Assembly: GCA_016808115.1 (NCBI GenBank) | Contig: JAEQBH010000193.1 | Coordinates: 4,030,001-4,094,000 of the forward strand | Length of the DNA stretch: 64,000 nucleotides | Direction of reading: 5' to 3' | Source of the DNA: Tetrastigma voinierianum | Lineage: Eukaryota > Streptophyta > Magnoliopsida > Vitales > Vitaceae | Shown here: positions 1 through 13,279 of the stretch, one piece after another | How the letters are laid out: each line of letters starts with the position of its first letter | Numbering within the stretch: the stretch's first letter is position 1 | Made by a program: the position numbers and the translations under genes | Notes under the pieces: model-generated | Told to the model about the DNA's origin: nothing | The model's input: only the letters and a program-made list of their open reading frames with translations | Databases searched by the model: none

Positions 1-1375
1 GAAATTACAAAACCAAGAGGTGTTAGATTACAACTTTTAAACACTATTAAAGTCATAAAGTATTCGATAATGACTATATCGGTATTGAAAAAGTCATTGA
101 CTTTCATAAACATTAGACTTTTTTTACTTTTCTAGTAAAAGTATAAATGCTCAACCTTCAAAATTCTCCGACAATTTTCCAAAAGATTTGAAACGATTTT
201 TTGATTGATTGAATCCAATATGATTTTTTAGAGGTAATTGTTTAACCCTAGATCTATTCATATTGTAGTTTTTTTTTATTATGAGATAGTTTAGATGTAA
301 GATTGAAAATTTAATTATTTTGATTTTTAAAATTTGTTCTCATTTTTAAATCATATATGTGGATTGCAACTATAAAATGAAATATAATTTTTTTATTTGA
401 ATTGTAGTTTTTGATTGTTCCTAAAATTACATATATACATATTGTTTTTGTTTTTTTGAAAGCTAATAAACTATCTTTACTGAGACTTAAACCTCTTTCC
501 TTTCCATATTCAATCATTTTAACGTTGACGTTTAATCAACTGAACTATACATATTGTTTTTTAGCACGTATGTTATAAGTATTGTTAGTTAGTGAAAAAA
601 TAGTTTTTTATTTGAATAAAATCATATAATATATACGTAATATGTGTTGTAGTTAATGGAATAAAGATAAGATTTTTTTTATTCCAATAGTATTTTATAT
701 ATATGTAGGTTTTTTTGTTCCTGAAAAGTCAGAACAAGGTATTCAAATATTATTTTAAAAATCAATCTCAAAAAGTATGTTTTTTTATTCGAATAAAATT
801 GTATATACCAAGTAGTTTTTTATTGTTTTGGAAAAGTCGGAACTTTGATGTTCGAACATGATTTTAAAAATCAAGTTCTCAATCATATGACAATCAAGTT
901 CTCAATCCCATAACAATCAAGTTCTCATTCCTATAAAACTACAATAGAATAAAATATAATTTGAAAAATCAAAACAATGTATTCTAATAGAGTTTATTAA
1001 AATATGATTTTAAAAAATCAAAACAATATGAAAATTTGAATACGTTTTGTAGTTTTTTTTATTGGCATTGTATTTTAGAGATAAGGGTTTGAAAATCATA
1101 TTTTATTGGTATTGTAGTTGTTGAATAAATTGTTGTTCTTAAAAAAAAACTTTTTGTACATATTGGAGAATATTGAGTTTGAAATTTTAAAGTGCAAGGT
1201 TGAAGGTCAAATTTTTCTAGGTAAGATTATTAATTTATGAATTATTAATTTAGCATATGGGTAATTTAAAAAAAAAATTAGTAACTTGTTTGGAGAATTT
1301 ATGATTTTTTATAACTGAAAGAATAAAAACTGTTTGTTTTGATAGAAATAAAAATACAAAAATAAACTAGCAAGC
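1..1375. other. AT-rich intergenic DNA with imperfect repeats
   Basis: Very AT-rich sequence without a credible coding region; the one open frame near its start is short and low-complexity. Between about 600 and 1080 several imperfect copies of a unit of roughly 100-130 bp recur, each with an AAAAGTC(A/G)GAAC core, a stretch like TTTTAAAAATCAA and a poly-T run followed by ATTCGAATAAAA. Inside it the motif AATCAAGTTCTCA occurs three times in tandem (about 867-935). No terminal repeats or target-site duplication were seen, so the origin is unknown. Confidence 0.5.
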
Positions 1376-1994
1376 ATGCATAGACACAAGAGACTGGTCA
1401 CGCGATTTAGCCAAGTCTACCTCCACGAGACTGAGCGTAGATGTAAGGAATTCCACTATTTCTCAATCAGGTCACGTTTTATCTTACATGAGATAAGGTT
1501 CCCTCTTTCTCCAACACCTTCATTCATTTAATTCTGTCATAATGGAAGATAGAATAAGGTCCCCTCTTTCCCCTAACAACATCTAGACACCATATACCCA
1601 AATTCTCCACATAAACTCATGTATATATAAGCATAACACTCAATGTCTATGGAAACTTCCTTGACCTTCGAATCTTGAACTTTAGCCCTAGTCTAGTTCG
1701 GAGGACACCTTGAAACGTCAATATCTCTTGTTGCAATTTTCCCTTTGAAATTCAAATTTTATCTCCATAAATATGTCATCAAATATTCTAATTAGGCTGA
1801 TCAAATATCCAAATTTTATCTTCATATTTATCTCCTCAAATATTTTGATTTATCTCCATAAATATCTCCTCAAATATTTTGAGTGATCCGGGGTAAATAA
1901 TCTGCGGAAAAGAGTCCTAAATGTGCAAGGCTCAGTTAGGCAAGTGCCCAGGTCATACAGGTTAGAAACAATGTCCAACTTAGAATGGACTTCA
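1376..1994. other. unclassified intergenic segment, possibly transposon-derived
   Basis: More GC-balanced than the sequence before it. It holds a TATA-like TATATATAAG near 1622-1631 and a short tandem array at about 1750-1885 built from variants of ATCTCCATAAATAT and CTCAAATATTTTGA. No open frame or known domain is visible. The mix of a TATA-like site and subterminal repeats would suit a fragment of an LTR, but both ends are undefined. Confidence 0.3.
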
Positions 1995-4085
1995 TGTAAC
2001 ACCCCAAAAATACCCTTGTATTTTTATGATATACATATTTTTTTATTATTATGTGTTTAGGGTATAAAATAAAGTAAATGAAAATTTTTGGAATTTAAAT
2101 CCTAAGAACGAAAAAAAAAAATATACAACCTGGAATTTACCCAAGTGTAAAGGGCAAAATTTGGAATTTGTGAAATGAGGACCTAAGGGCCAAAAATAGA
2201 ATAAGCTTAAATGCTAATATGAGTTAAATGAAGTGAAATAGAATACTTAAATGTCAAAAAATGAGAAATGAGACTTATTTTGGAAGCCAAAAGAATAGGA
2301 AGCCAAACAAGGCCTTAACCATTAAATGAGATTAAGACCAAATGTGGTATAAGATAAGGCATATTTGTGCATTTTTGTTCTTGGAGAGCAAAGGGAGAGA
2401 AAAGAGAGCTAAGGTTGAGAAGAAGAAGGAAGACTTGGTGTTGAAGAATCAAGAGATTCAAATGTAAGAAACTAAACCCTAACCCCTTTTCTCTTGTGTT
2501 TGGGTTGGGGAAAATCCCAAATGAGGATAAAGGTGCTTTGTATTGGTTGTAAATGGGTCTTGGTATTGGTTTGGATTGGTTTGGAGGAGTGTTTGTAAAA
2601 AGGGAAATTTTGGTTTTGAAAATCTTTGTCGAAATTTGTCAAGCACCATTCTTTGTTTGGATTATAGATTAAGTTATAATAACAAATGAAGTGATTCTAG
2701 TGGTAAAGAACCATAAGAGATGGGAACTACAAATGTATAGAAGGACCATGAGGCAAATTGTAGCACTAGGCTCAAAAATATGGGCAAAGGTGAGTTCAAT
2801 TAGCTCTGAGTGTGCTCTATTTTGGGTGTAGTTGTGGTGTTTTGGCCATAAGTTGTTTTTCACTCATCCAAATTGAGTGATTCAAAATTCTGGGTAAACT
2901 ATACTTCTAGGGGAATAATTTAATAGAAGGAAGAGTAATTAAATTGTAAACCCAAAGTGCCCAAAAATCTATCAAAGTGGAGATATGTGCAGATTCTGTT
3001 TTGCAAATTAGAGTAGTCTAGATGTTAAAATTAAAAACTGTACCAATTGGTTTATAATCTGATTTTGGGTGCTTGGGGGTTGGTTAGGCCTTAGTCTAAA
3101 CTAATCAAATCAATGTTTGAAGTTAATTTAGGACAACATTAGGATTGGTTTTGGTGACACATTTTAAGATCTTGTTAATACGAAAAAAAACATGTTTTCT
3201 TACTGTTTGTTTATGTGGTTGAGGGCCTTAAGTAGAATTTAATTGAAATTTTGAGATGTCATTGGATATATAAAGGACTAAACTAGAGAGTTTCATAATT
3301 TTTGAAGACCGTTTGAATAATTTTTGGGTAATAAAGTCCAAAGAGTACAAAATTAGAAAATAACGGTCCTTGCATGTGGTGTTAATGGTTGTTTGAGGTT
3401 TTTGACTTAATCTTTCTTTGGGGATGGTTTAGTTGATCAAGAGTACTATTGGAAAAGGATTATAAGGCAGGACAAAAATTTTAATACTTTGGTTATGTGA
3501 TGGATTAAAGTTTGGGAAACTAACAACCATCTAGAACTAATATCTTATCCTATTATAAATAAATTAAATCTGATATAAGCCTAGATGTATAAAAATACTG
3601 CATAGATAATATTGTTCTTTAATTGTATTGGAATAGAGGCTACTTGAGGAGGAAAACTAGCGAGATCGAGATTAGAGGATTGGAATCAAAGTGCAAAACT
3701 TTGGGTTTACTATACACCTTTCTCTCATTATTTCGAATCTCTATCTCCAAAATGTTTGAATTGAATGTTGAATTGTTTAAAATTGATTTGATGCAAATAA
3801 ATTGTGAAATGAATTGCAAGTTGATTTAAAGTTAAAAATTTGAGAAATTTATTGATTAATAGAATGACATAAGAAAATTGCATGAGTATTGAAATGATTC
3901 GTTTGTATAGTACATACTATATTGTATTTTCCTAAAATAGGTGAATGCCCTTAATACAATGTTAAGCTGATGAAATTCAGTTAAGGATGAATTAGTATAC
4001 CAATAAGAGTCGAACAAAGCGTACTATTGTGGCCTCTTAGTCAGAAGCCTGCCAATGGGGACAATATCGATAAAATTATTTTGAC
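1995..4085 (+). mobile_element. old LTR fragment, family I (related to the D and C LTRs)
   Basis: It starts with TGTAACACCCC, like the LTRs at 40,907 and 55,301. Downstream it keeps the same order of landmarks in diverged form: a purine-rich GAGAAGAAGAAGGAAG block (~2,420), a block containing GAGTGATTCAAA (~2,875) matched near 23,017, and a block reading GGAATAGAGGC...GAGGAGGAAAACTAG (~3,630-3,660) matched at 42,826-42,860. The 3' end fades near the AT-rich tract at ~4,085, where D-type terminal sequence is missing. I read it as a truncated, older relative of the D/C long LTRs. It has no coding content. Confidence 0.6.
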
Positions 4086-4198
4086 GGTACATATTTTATA
4101 TATATATATACACACATCTGGAAGCTACTGGCCCGACGGAGACCCGTCTTAGGTGATTTGATTATCTGTGCATTGAAATCATAGGTTAAATTCGATAA

Positions 4199-5976
4199 TA
4201 TGGCGCCCCAAACCCGGTCGTTGACAACCTCGTCGACACGGAATGTCGTGGATGTCGGAGTGGCTGATCTTATTTCGTGAAAATCGGCGAGGAGTCTCAT
4301 TTGTGCAGGGGCTACACCCGAGCCTCTGAGCTGTCCCAAACCATAATCTCATGAGACATGTACATGAGTAAAGCAGCCTTGGGCCCATGTTCTCATAAAA
4401 ATACAACTATATACCATAGTTCAGAGTTCATAAATCCTCTTAATTCAACATATATTAAAATTACAACATTCTAATACATGTTATACAGCAGCATCAATGC
4501 ATGTTCGGCTTTCTTCACAGCTCTGTGACACTACAGTGAGTGCAGCCTTCCTGATAAACTCACATGCAAAATAGTGATGTGTGGGTGAGTAAGCGAATTA
4601 GAAATAATTTCTACATGAGTTACTCCCCACCAAAGTGCACATGCATGGCAAAACAATCACGTCCAAGCAATTTCATGAAACCTCTTTCGAATAATACGTG
4701 ACCCGTCATAGTAATAAAGTCGCCGACTCCCTCACATATGCACACAAGCGAATGCGAGTAAATATCAATTTTAAAGCAAAAGCTTTTGTTCTAGAAAACT
4801 CACTACGAGGTGGTGGAATTGAACACTTTCAGGGGGCGAATTCTTTGGATAACTCTTGAAATAGTGTGGTCCTCATGCAGAGTGATTCGTTGGACGACTC
4901 TCCAAGGCAATTCTTGAAAATCTTCATGAAATTCCTTTCCTGAAACATTTCATTTTTGTTTCGTTTCATGTCACGTAAAGCCGATCACAATATTAAGATC
5001 TTGCAATTGCATATGTAATGCATGATACCGATCTAAAACATTCATACTAATATATTCACATGCATATATATTAACCACGAATTAAATCACATAAATCATG
5101 TTATCTTAATTTTATTGTCGATCACGCAAAATTATTAGGCTGTGGTACAATTAAGCAAATACAAGCAATTCATTTTTGAATCACTTAACAAAACACATTT
5201 CACACCAAAAAATTTGTGCTTCACTATTCGCAGGCAGTGAAACCTCGGGTTCTTGTTCTGACCACATAAATAGGAATTTTCTCCGCTCGATTCAAAGCTT
5301 TTGAGGCCAGTTGCAGCTAAAACATAAGCCTCGAACATTCCTAACTATTTACATGGCTCTTAGCCAAAGATTATGATAGGAAAAGATCCCTACCTCTTGG
5401 AGTTGTCTCGAACTCCACCAAATCGCGTGTCCACGGCAGCCCTCGCCGCAGAGAACGCCTTTACTGGGCCCGTCGAACCGACTTCATCCGACGGTCGTAA
5501 ATCTGCAGGCGCACCTTCTCTCTCTAAAACACAAAATCTGCACCTCACTGCATCTCATCCGTTTTTGGTCTCAAATGGGGAAGATGAACACTGTTCATCT
5601 TTCGTCTTATTATCATTAACAATTCATATAATTCCCATCATGTCCCTTCTTCTAGATTTTTGACACTTGGCACTATCTAGGCGATCCATTTCCATCATTT
5701 CTCTAATCTTGCAACATGTCACAAAGACAACACTTAAGAGCGACTTTGTCGCATCACATGTCTCAAACCGCCATCGCACCTCGACACCCTAAGTAAGCCT
5801 CGAAAAATGTGAAATTCCATCCGTCTTCCCTAATTCGGCCAAAATTCGACGCAGATCTAGATTTCACGAGACGATTCCAACTGAAGTCCGTTCACATCCG
5901 GGAGATCTAGAAAAATTTTGATTTTTACCTAAATGACTATTTTACCATTTTTAAAATTGTAATTTTCTATTTTACA
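4199..5976 (-). repeat. 3' LTR of element G (family B), minus strand
   Basis: This is a B-family LTR of about 1.78 kb in reverse orientation. Its start on the minus strand is the TGTAAAA at 5,976, directly next to a polypurine tract; its end is the GGTTTGGGGCGCC block near 4,199. It aligns along its length with the B LTR at 27,515-29,338. One stretch of more than 100 bp (about 5,525-5,660 versus 28,880-29,010) is almost identical, so the two copies are recent relatives. The open frames inside it on both strands are incidental. Confidence 0.8.
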
Positions 5977-6300
5977 TTCTCCTCTCCTTTCTTAAAAAGA
6001 ATTTCGTCCCAAATTCGACAATCCCTACAACTCACTACTTATATGCAACGTGAACTAGACCATGCATGTGTAAAATCCAGTCATTTAAATATTAAACGAT
6101 TAAAACCACGTACTCTTCTCTTCCCTAAACAAGAAGGATAGGTGGCCCGCATCGTGTCCCGGTGCTCCCACGTCGACCCTCCACTCCACCTGCCGCCTAC
6201 ATAAGACCACCAAATTTCACTCGGGCCTCAAGGTCACAAAACCTGATCCCGACTATCCTCAATGAGCACTCCCATCTCTCCGGCGGCCTCATCCGTGTTT
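5977..6300 (-). pseudogene. element G: PPT and chromodomain-like C-terminus of pol
   Basis: On the minus strand, right after the LTR boundary, lies a polypurine tract (5,977-5,993, AAGAAAGGAGAGGAGAA), the plus-strand primer of LTR retrotransposons. Upstream of it (6,120-6,300) broken frames read EDSRDQVL and then STWEHRDTMRATYP. This is the SRDQVLR...EATWEREDTMRATYP signature of the C-terminal chromodomain-like module behind plant chromovirus integrase. That module is thought to steer integration into heterochromatin. The frame is interrupted several times. Its upstream part continues at 17,438 on the far side of element A. Confidence 0.7.
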
Positions 6301-6305
6301 AACCC

Positions 6306-8391
6306 CAGAAGACCCGCAAATTCCAATTCTCTCAAAAAAGGGCAAAATCGCACTCGATTACAAAATCATAATTTCGCTAAAATCAGAATTTATTCTAGAT
6401 CTCGGATGACAAAACGGATTTCACCGCTGGAATCGTCTCGCGAAATCTAGCTAGCACGCAAATTTTGTCCAATTCGGTGACAATAATTTACATCGCTTTT
6501 CGAGGCATCGCCGTGTCGTAAACGACCTCGATGCGATCAAAGTCACATATACAAGTACTCATGTGCCGCAAGCGTAATGAAAGGGTAAACGATGAAAACC
6601 CGGACGTAATTCAAATAAATAATAATGTCAAACTCGGGAAACGGCGGACGTAATGGTATCACATGGGATTTGATTTCCAAGTCACCAAAGGACAAAAAGC
6701 TGTATACTGGCTTCTTCTACAACAAAATGAGCCAAAAAAAAAGTGAAATGCATTTTGGTGAGATCCAGTAACAAGTTTTTGAGATTTTTAAAGAGAGAAA
6801 CTCTCTAAAATACGTGATCCGACCATCTACAGCCTTCTGATGTGCTATTTAAAAACGCCCACGGAGAGTGACTTCACGCAGACTGGATTTGGCAGCTCTC
6901 AACTCCGAGAGTGAGGCTTCTCCCTACTTGTGCTTTATTCCCTTTTAAAGATTTCACTTAACGTTGAAATGAATCTATACGCTGAGGTTGATCTGGCCCC
7001 AAACTTAAATCAATTGATATAATCTTTTTTGAAACCAATGAGCAGCCCGTGACTGCTCCACGCTGTTCGGGGTTGGATTTAATTGTGCTGGGTGGATAAA
7101 TTATGTAATGGGTTGGATGAGGCCTGAACGCCGGTGGAATCATGGCTCACTAAGCCGAACCGATTTATTTCATACATTTTTCAGAACACAAGAACTCAGG
7201 GTTTCACTATTCCCGGGCTAAAAGGTTTAAAAATATATTTTGTGAAAAATGCGTGTCTTCGGGTCGTAGTTGATTTTAAAATTAAATCGGCTTCGTGGTT
7301 CGATCATCACTAAGCAGCTAATTTTGATGTAATAATTCAATTAATTTACATGACATGATTGTGTGAATTAAATTTTTTTGTAAATATATGCATGTTTATA
7401 TATTTACCTCGTGAATTGATCAGACGTGACCGACATACACGCATTCCATATGCACTGGAACACCCAGACTATGTGAGGAGTGCATGAGATGAGTCTAGAG
7501 AAAACGGTTCTGAGGGTTGTCTAAAAATATTAATTATCGGAGGGTAGTCCAAATTAAAAAAATATCAATCGTCGGAGCGGCCCAATTGATATTCATCGGA
7601 GGGTAGTCCACAAACAAATAATATATTAATTCGCTCTGAAATGCATTTCCAATCGATATATACACACTGGAGTGGGTCCACAACAGCAAATAATATATTT
7701 CACTTGTCCGAGCGGCCTAATTGATATATACACATCTAGGGAGGGTTGTCCACAAACTAACAAAACAATTCTCTATACAAAGCTTAGGCGAAACATGGTA
7801 GCTCCAGCGAGCACTGGATTTGAGTCGTCATGTAGACATTCAAGTAGAGGACCATGCATTTGCTTGAATGTATGTTTATTTTGGAACATTACACCGCACT
7901 TAGGTGGAGGCCCACTTAGGGCGATTCCACTACCGGGAGCATTAGCTCACTCCCGTTTATGATATTATTCTTACGTACAGTGAAATGGCTACAGTGAATC
8001 CGTCATTCTGGGAGATCGAGGATTGTAAGCAGTGCTCTAGCCGCGCTTGCTCTCGATTTACACATGTATTAGAACTCTATAAGTTTGATATATGTTGTAT
8101 AAGAGTAAAAACATATTAACTCTTGTAACTATCGGGTATTTAGTTGGATTCATAGTTGGTATGTATATTGAGTATTGTTTATGGGCCCAAGTGGCCGACA
8201 TTCATGTGGACGGATATATTTGATTATATTAAATCGTTGGGGACAGATATGCAGCGAGTTAGATTTGGGGTAGCTCCCCTGCATAAAAGCGACTTTATCG
8301 ATTTTAGTGAAAAATGTCGGGTCACCCGACATTCACGAGTGTTTCCGCGAGTTAACTGCAAATAACCCGACCCCCGGATCGTAAGGCCACA
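6306..8391 (+). repeat. 5' LTR of element A
   Basis: About 2.09 kb. It pairs over its whole length with 15,431-17,437: the CTAGATCTCG block (~6,392 / ~15,517), the CTCCGATTAATTATATTT-like AT stretches, a row of units carrying GGAGGGTAGTCC and CGGAGCGGCC with AATTGATAT (7,500-7,760 / 16,610-16,830), and an end with AATGTCGGGTCACCCGACAT. That last motif is a perfect inverted repeat near the LTR end. The first bases (CAGAAGACCC in place of TGTAAGACCC) are altered. Confidence 0.8.
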
Positions 8392-8420
8392 AATGCAGAT
8401 CGTAGCATGCGATACGAATA
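8392..8420 (+). other. degraded primer-binding site of element A
   Basis: The bases right after the 5' LTR line up with the intact site of the B element (minus strand, 27,509-27,498), which reads TGGTATCAGAGC and goes on into GGTATACGAATACC. Here the tRNA-complementary part reads GCAGATCGTAGC-like and is heavily altered, while CGATACGAATACC behind it is conserved. Identification rests on position and on the conserved flank. Confidence 0.55.
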
Positions 8421-9375
8421 CCAGTGGAGCCGTCAGGGCAATCCATCACCACTTGGTGTGGTACGATGTAGGTTTAGGCAAGGAGATTACCTAGGAAGGG
8501 GCACGGAGAAAATTAAAACACCGCATGTGTTTTGATTTTGATCATGTGATTGTGTGATTGATGTTTATAACATATGGTTGTTTGATGAATGGTGTGTATA
8601 CCATGTTGTGTGTGTTGTGAGTGATTGGGTGCTTAGTAATTAGCACATAGATGTATTAGAAAATGGTGGAGTTTTACAGTGTGTAAAATTGGAAGAGAAA
8701 AGAAACGAACTAAATTTTAATAAATTTAGTTAGTTTATTGGATAATGAAATCAAATTTTAATAAATTTGAGGTTGAACACTAGTTATGTTGAACGTGAGG
8801 TTTTGAGAAATTGTTGGACAACATGGTCTGTATCAAAAAAGAAAATAAATTTTATAAGTTTACTTGGTTTAGAGGTGAAGAAAATAATTTTCTAAGGTTT
8901 TACAACAAAGGTAAATCGAAGAAAATTGATTAAAATAAATTTTAAAAAAAATTTATTTGAGTATTCTGGAAAATGAAAAAAAAAAAAAAAAAGAGAAGAA
9001 AATGGTTTTCAAATATTTTACAGTGTAAAACTGAAGAAAATAAAATTTTATAAGTTTATTTTGGTATACTGGAGAGAATGAAAAAATCAAATAAATAAAC
9101 TTTACTAAGTTTATTTGATATTGAATAATGAAAAAAAAAAAAAAACATGGATATGTTTTTGGGTGTTTCCAATAGCTGGAAAAAAAAACGAAATTTTTTA
9201 AAAAAAATATTTAATTAAATAAAAAAAAATCAAATAAAATTAGACAAAATTTTCGAAAAATAAAATTTTCAAAAATAAAATTTTTGTGATCAAAATGATT
9301 TGATTTGTGGATAAATTGTCCCATGGTTTCATAAATGCAGGGACTTTATATATGTACACTAGTTTTGTGTATAAT
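8421..9375 (+). other. untranslated leader of element A
   Basis: AT-rich, low-complexity leader between the primer site and gag. It matches the reverse complement of the B leader (26,380-27,480): a CTAGG(A/C)A block, ATGATTGTGTGATTG-like repeats, GTTTTACAGTGTGTAAAA (a short inverted repeat near 8,675), and the late stretch CAAAAATAAAATTTTTG. No coding potential. It ends where an inverted LTR begins. Confidence 0.65.
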
Positions 9376-11381
9376 TACAGGATGCCCTTAAAACCGGGGT
9401 CCGCGACTACCCATCAACCCACCTAATACTTGAACGCCGCTAATCCCAAGATTACGTAAAAAACATATAGCCTCCTTTGTACTGGAGCTCTACCAAAATA
9501 CAAAACACGATATACCTGTCTCAAAACAAATAAGTAAATATATCTAATATATCTAATCACATGGTAATACTACCACTTGGGCCCACAAACGATACTCATA
9601 ATACATACTAACTATGAATCCAACTATATACCAAATAGTTACAATATTTTCACTCTTATACAATACATATATTAAAATTAGACATTTCAATACATGTGTA
9701 TATCATCAACCAAAGCCACAACCCAGCTTTCTTCAAATCCTCAACCCTAGGATCTAGCCGTCTCCCGCACGCTCCCCTCTCGTACTGTAAAATAACATCC
9801 TCGACAGGCAGCGCACGTTTCAGAGAGTGGAATCATTCTGCCGGCTTACTTCTCCACCTGCGCAGTGCAATGTTCCAAAATAAACAAACATTCAAGCAAA
9901 ATGTACGATCCTACTGAACGCTCATACGACCAACTCGCATCCCGAGCCTTTCTACCGACTCTCTCTACACTCCTCGCCAAGCCTTGTATGAGAATTCATT
10001 ATTGTTTCTGTTAAATGACAACCTCCGATGTATATATATCAATCGGGGCTGCCTCCGACAATTGATATATTATTTGTTTGCGGATCATCCGATGAATATC
10101 AATCAAGCCGCCTCCGACGATTGATATTTTTTAATTTGACTACCCTCCGATAATTAATATTTTTACAACCTCCGAACCGCTTTCTCTATACTTATCTCAT
10201 GCACTACCCTATACTCCCAGTGCTGTTTCCAGTCAAGATAATGGAATGGCTATGTATAATTCCAATAAGCATTTAATTCACATGTAAATAGTATAAACAT
10301 GCATATATTTACAAAACAATCAATTCACAATCATGTCATGTAAATTCTCATTTCATACATCAAATTCAATTAATGTACACGTATCAAACACGAAAGCAAT
10401 TTAATTTAAATCACTCGACCAAACACATATTTTCCTCACAAAAATATGTTCGAGAACAATCGCTTCTCGAATAGTGAAACCCTAAGCATTATTCCCGAAA
10501 ATCATTAAATCATCTACTCACTTCGTGAACCCATTTCCCGCCACTTCGCTTCAATCCAATTCAATACATGATTTATTACAATTTGGTAAATGAACACCCA
10601 AACAAATTCTCACTACATAGCCCAACATTTTGGTTTCAAAATTCATCACCTACCCCGTTTGAGATCGATCAAACGGTCCCTAACTACTTAATCGACCGTA
10701 AACATTTGTAAAGTACTTAAAACGGGAATAAAACGCAAGTAGGGAGAAACCCCTACCTCTCAAAGTTTGTCAAAAACTCACAAATCTAGCGCCCACGCAG
10801 CCCTCTCCTCAAGTAGAAAGCAATTCTCCTTCAGTCCCAAGACGCTCGACGCTGATCGCCCGTATTTTTAGAGAGAAATGACACTCTCTCACTCTAAAAC
10901 CTTCAAATTCGGCTACTGGACCTTCTTCCCTGCAATTCCCATTTTTTTTCCCCTTTTGAATTTGAGGAGATGAATACTATTCATTATCTTGTCCTTTTGT
11001 GCCATTTAATCCATTTAATTAATTAATTCCCTTTTTTTCTCCAGTTTTGACATTCGGCACTATTTCGGCTTCCATTTTCATCATTTCTCTACTCATACCA
11101 CTTATGGCACATGAGTACGTGTTATATGTGACTTTCGTAGCATCCAAAATCGTTTTACTCAAGACCGAATCGCGATGCCTTGAAAATCTGCCGACCCGAA
11201 TCGTTCCTTAATTCGACTAAATTTCCATACGCTAGCTAGATTTTGCGAGACGATTCCAACGTGAAATCCGCTTTCATCATCTAAGATCTAGAGAATAAAT
11301 TACTTGATTTTTAACCAAATTAACAACTTTCAGAATCTAAATTCCATTTTGCCCTTTTCCGTAAATTGAATTTCTGCCCAC
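9376..11381 (-). repeat. inverted A-family LTR between leader and gag of element A
   Basis: A full-length LTR of about 2.0 kb, in reverse orientation to its host. On the plus strand it opens with ACAGGATGCCC...CCGGGGTCC (the LTR end) and closes with GAATTTCTGCCC near 11,380 (the LTR start). The CCTCCGA...ATTGATATT rows at 10,020-10,170 are the reverse complement of those in the two direct LTRs. The 5-bp flanks differ (ATAAT versus a TAGTG-like sequence), so there is no clear target duplication. It may be an old solo LTR insertion or a product of recombination. Confidence 0.75.
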
Positions 11382-11452
11382 TAGTGTCTCTGGGTCAGGC
11401 TTATGCCTCTGAGATATCAGATTGTATATTGACTACCATGTTGGATCAGGTA

Positions 11453-12210
11453 GATGGCTAAGAGAGGGCGAGGACAGGAGGTCGTCCACTGGCGCCGGGG
11501 TCGCACTACCGACATTCGACCACCACCCGCATTCGATCGCCAGGCCTGCCGAGGCAGGTACGAGCGGCCGCTATTGCCTCGACGAGCATAGCGCGAGTAG
11601 TCGGAGGTCCCAAAGAACTCCTAGAGATTCCAGAGCGCACCATCCTCTCGACGCTCACAGGGTGCCGAGACCACGGTGGCGCACTACTGGTTTACGCAGG
11701 CAGAACAGGTCGAGCTTATGGAGATCACCTCCGATGTGACCCGGATCAGGTTAGCTGCATTCCAACTAGAGGGCGAGGCCCAGGTATGGTGGAGATTGGC
11801 TAGGACTTCTAGAGACTTAAGAGAGGTTAGCGTATTAATGCGCACTTGTATCGCTCACTGTAAGTACTTTCCGTAGACTCATGGTAAGTATGCGAAGGCC
11901 CGTGGAGTTCCTAGAGCCAAAGCAAAGGGGTGACGACCGTGGATGGACTACGTGGCTAGATTCATAGAGTTAGCCCAAATCGTTTCATGATTACGTACAA
12001 TGTACATGGCCAAGGTCAGAGATTGGAATGGCCAAGTTGTCCATTCTAAGCCGATCAGAGGGACTTCACTACAGGATATGGACTCATGGTCGGGATGTGT
12101 ACCTCACCATGTGAGAGATAGTCGGGCTTAGAGGTCAGAGGACCTAGAGGAGCCTTATCGTGAGTCTCTCCTAAGGATTAGGCAGAATAGTGGACGATAT
12201 GCCGAGGTCG
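11453..12210 (+). pseudogene. element A gag (capsid), frameshifted
   Basis: Gag forms the nucleocapsid particle in which the element is reverse transcribed. The probable start ATG at 11,453 opens MAKRGRGQ, like the MASRGG start of the B gag. About 75 residues later comes the capsid segment, with AHYWFTQAEQ and then RIRLAAFQLEGEAQVWW at about 11,740-11,800. This is a hallmark of chromovirus capsid proteins of plants. It then breaks into several frames. I could not find a zinc knuckle between the capsid and the protease, although two are visible in the B gag, so that part may be lost or scrambled. Confidence 0.7.
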
Positions 12211-13165
12211 CGAGCCTGAGATCCTCGACTCTACTCATGTTGGACCCGAGATCACGGACATGTCGAGTTCGATGTCATCCTTCGGGGATGATCAGCCGAC
12301 ACCATGTGGTCGCATCGATCAGAGCCGCAGAGAGTTACCGCCTATACGCAGACTCCGCATCGTGTGGTATTTCGTGGGGACAAGACATTTTGCCCCGCAT
12401 AAGATAATGCAGTCCGTATGTCGAGGATATGAAGGTCAAGGTTGAGCCTTACCCTAGAGGATCACAGGAGAGACCGGACTTGACCAATCTCGAGTAGTGT
12501 GCGAGTATGTGGATGTTTTTCCGTATTTGTTACCCGGACTACCCCACACCGGATGGACTTTGCATTGGTTACACCCCGGTATCACCATCTCTATGACTAG
12601 CATTGTATGCACCTAAGTTGGAGTTGGCAGAACTTATAGAGTCCAGCCACAGGAGCTACTGGATTACAAGGTTCATTGGGACCGAGCACTTCACCATGGG
12701 GCGCTCTCGGGTTCTCGTTTGCTAAGAAGAAGGACAAGACCCTTCACCGTGCATTTGATTATTATCGAGTAGCTGAATGTGGTTACGGAATAAGAATCGC
12801 AACCATTACCGAGGATCGGCGATCTGGCTTGATCGCCGAGAGGAGCGAAGTCTACTCCAAGATAAACTCGCACTAGTTACCATCACCGAGGGTTGTGGAT
12901 GTATATCCCTCGCACAAATGCTTAGGACAAGTTATGGGCACTTTGAGTTTACTTGGGTGATGCCCTTTGGATTGACACGCGCCAACAAGATTCATGGATC
13001 TCATATGCATAGGATATTCCAACTTATTCAGATCAAATACAGAGTCTTCGCGGAGGACGCCTTGGACCTACACCCAAATGAGCGGGAGCATGAGTATCAC
13101 TTGAGGATCGCTTTATTAGCTGTTGAGAGACCATCGCTTGTACGCCAAGTTCAAAGGGCGCGAAG
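12211..13165 (+). pseudogene. element A protease remnant and reverse transcriptase
   Basis: A possible aspartic protease active site reads ILDSTHV near 12,220, where ILDSGATHSF is expected. The RT begins at about 12,530 with an LPGLPHTG-like entry. It continues with QELLDYK and STSPWGA...FAKKKDKTLH at 12,650-12,750, equal to the family's SPWGAPVLFVKKKDKTLR. The palm region gives YGHFEFTWVMPFGLTRA (12,935-12,990). The catalytic box that should read VFIDDILVYSPNEREHEYHLRIAL appears near 13,045-13,115 with the two aspartates altered (FAEDALDLHPNEREHEYHLR). At least six frame changes are needed, so no active enzyme can be made from this sequence as it stands. Confidence 0.75.
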
Positions 13166-13279
13166 TTCCGTCATCGGTGCTAGATTTTAGACACGTGGTG
13201 TCAAGATCAGAGTGTCACGACCCGTAGAAGGTCGAGGCAAAGGATGACTGAGAGGTCGTGAAGTCTACTCTCGAAAGCT

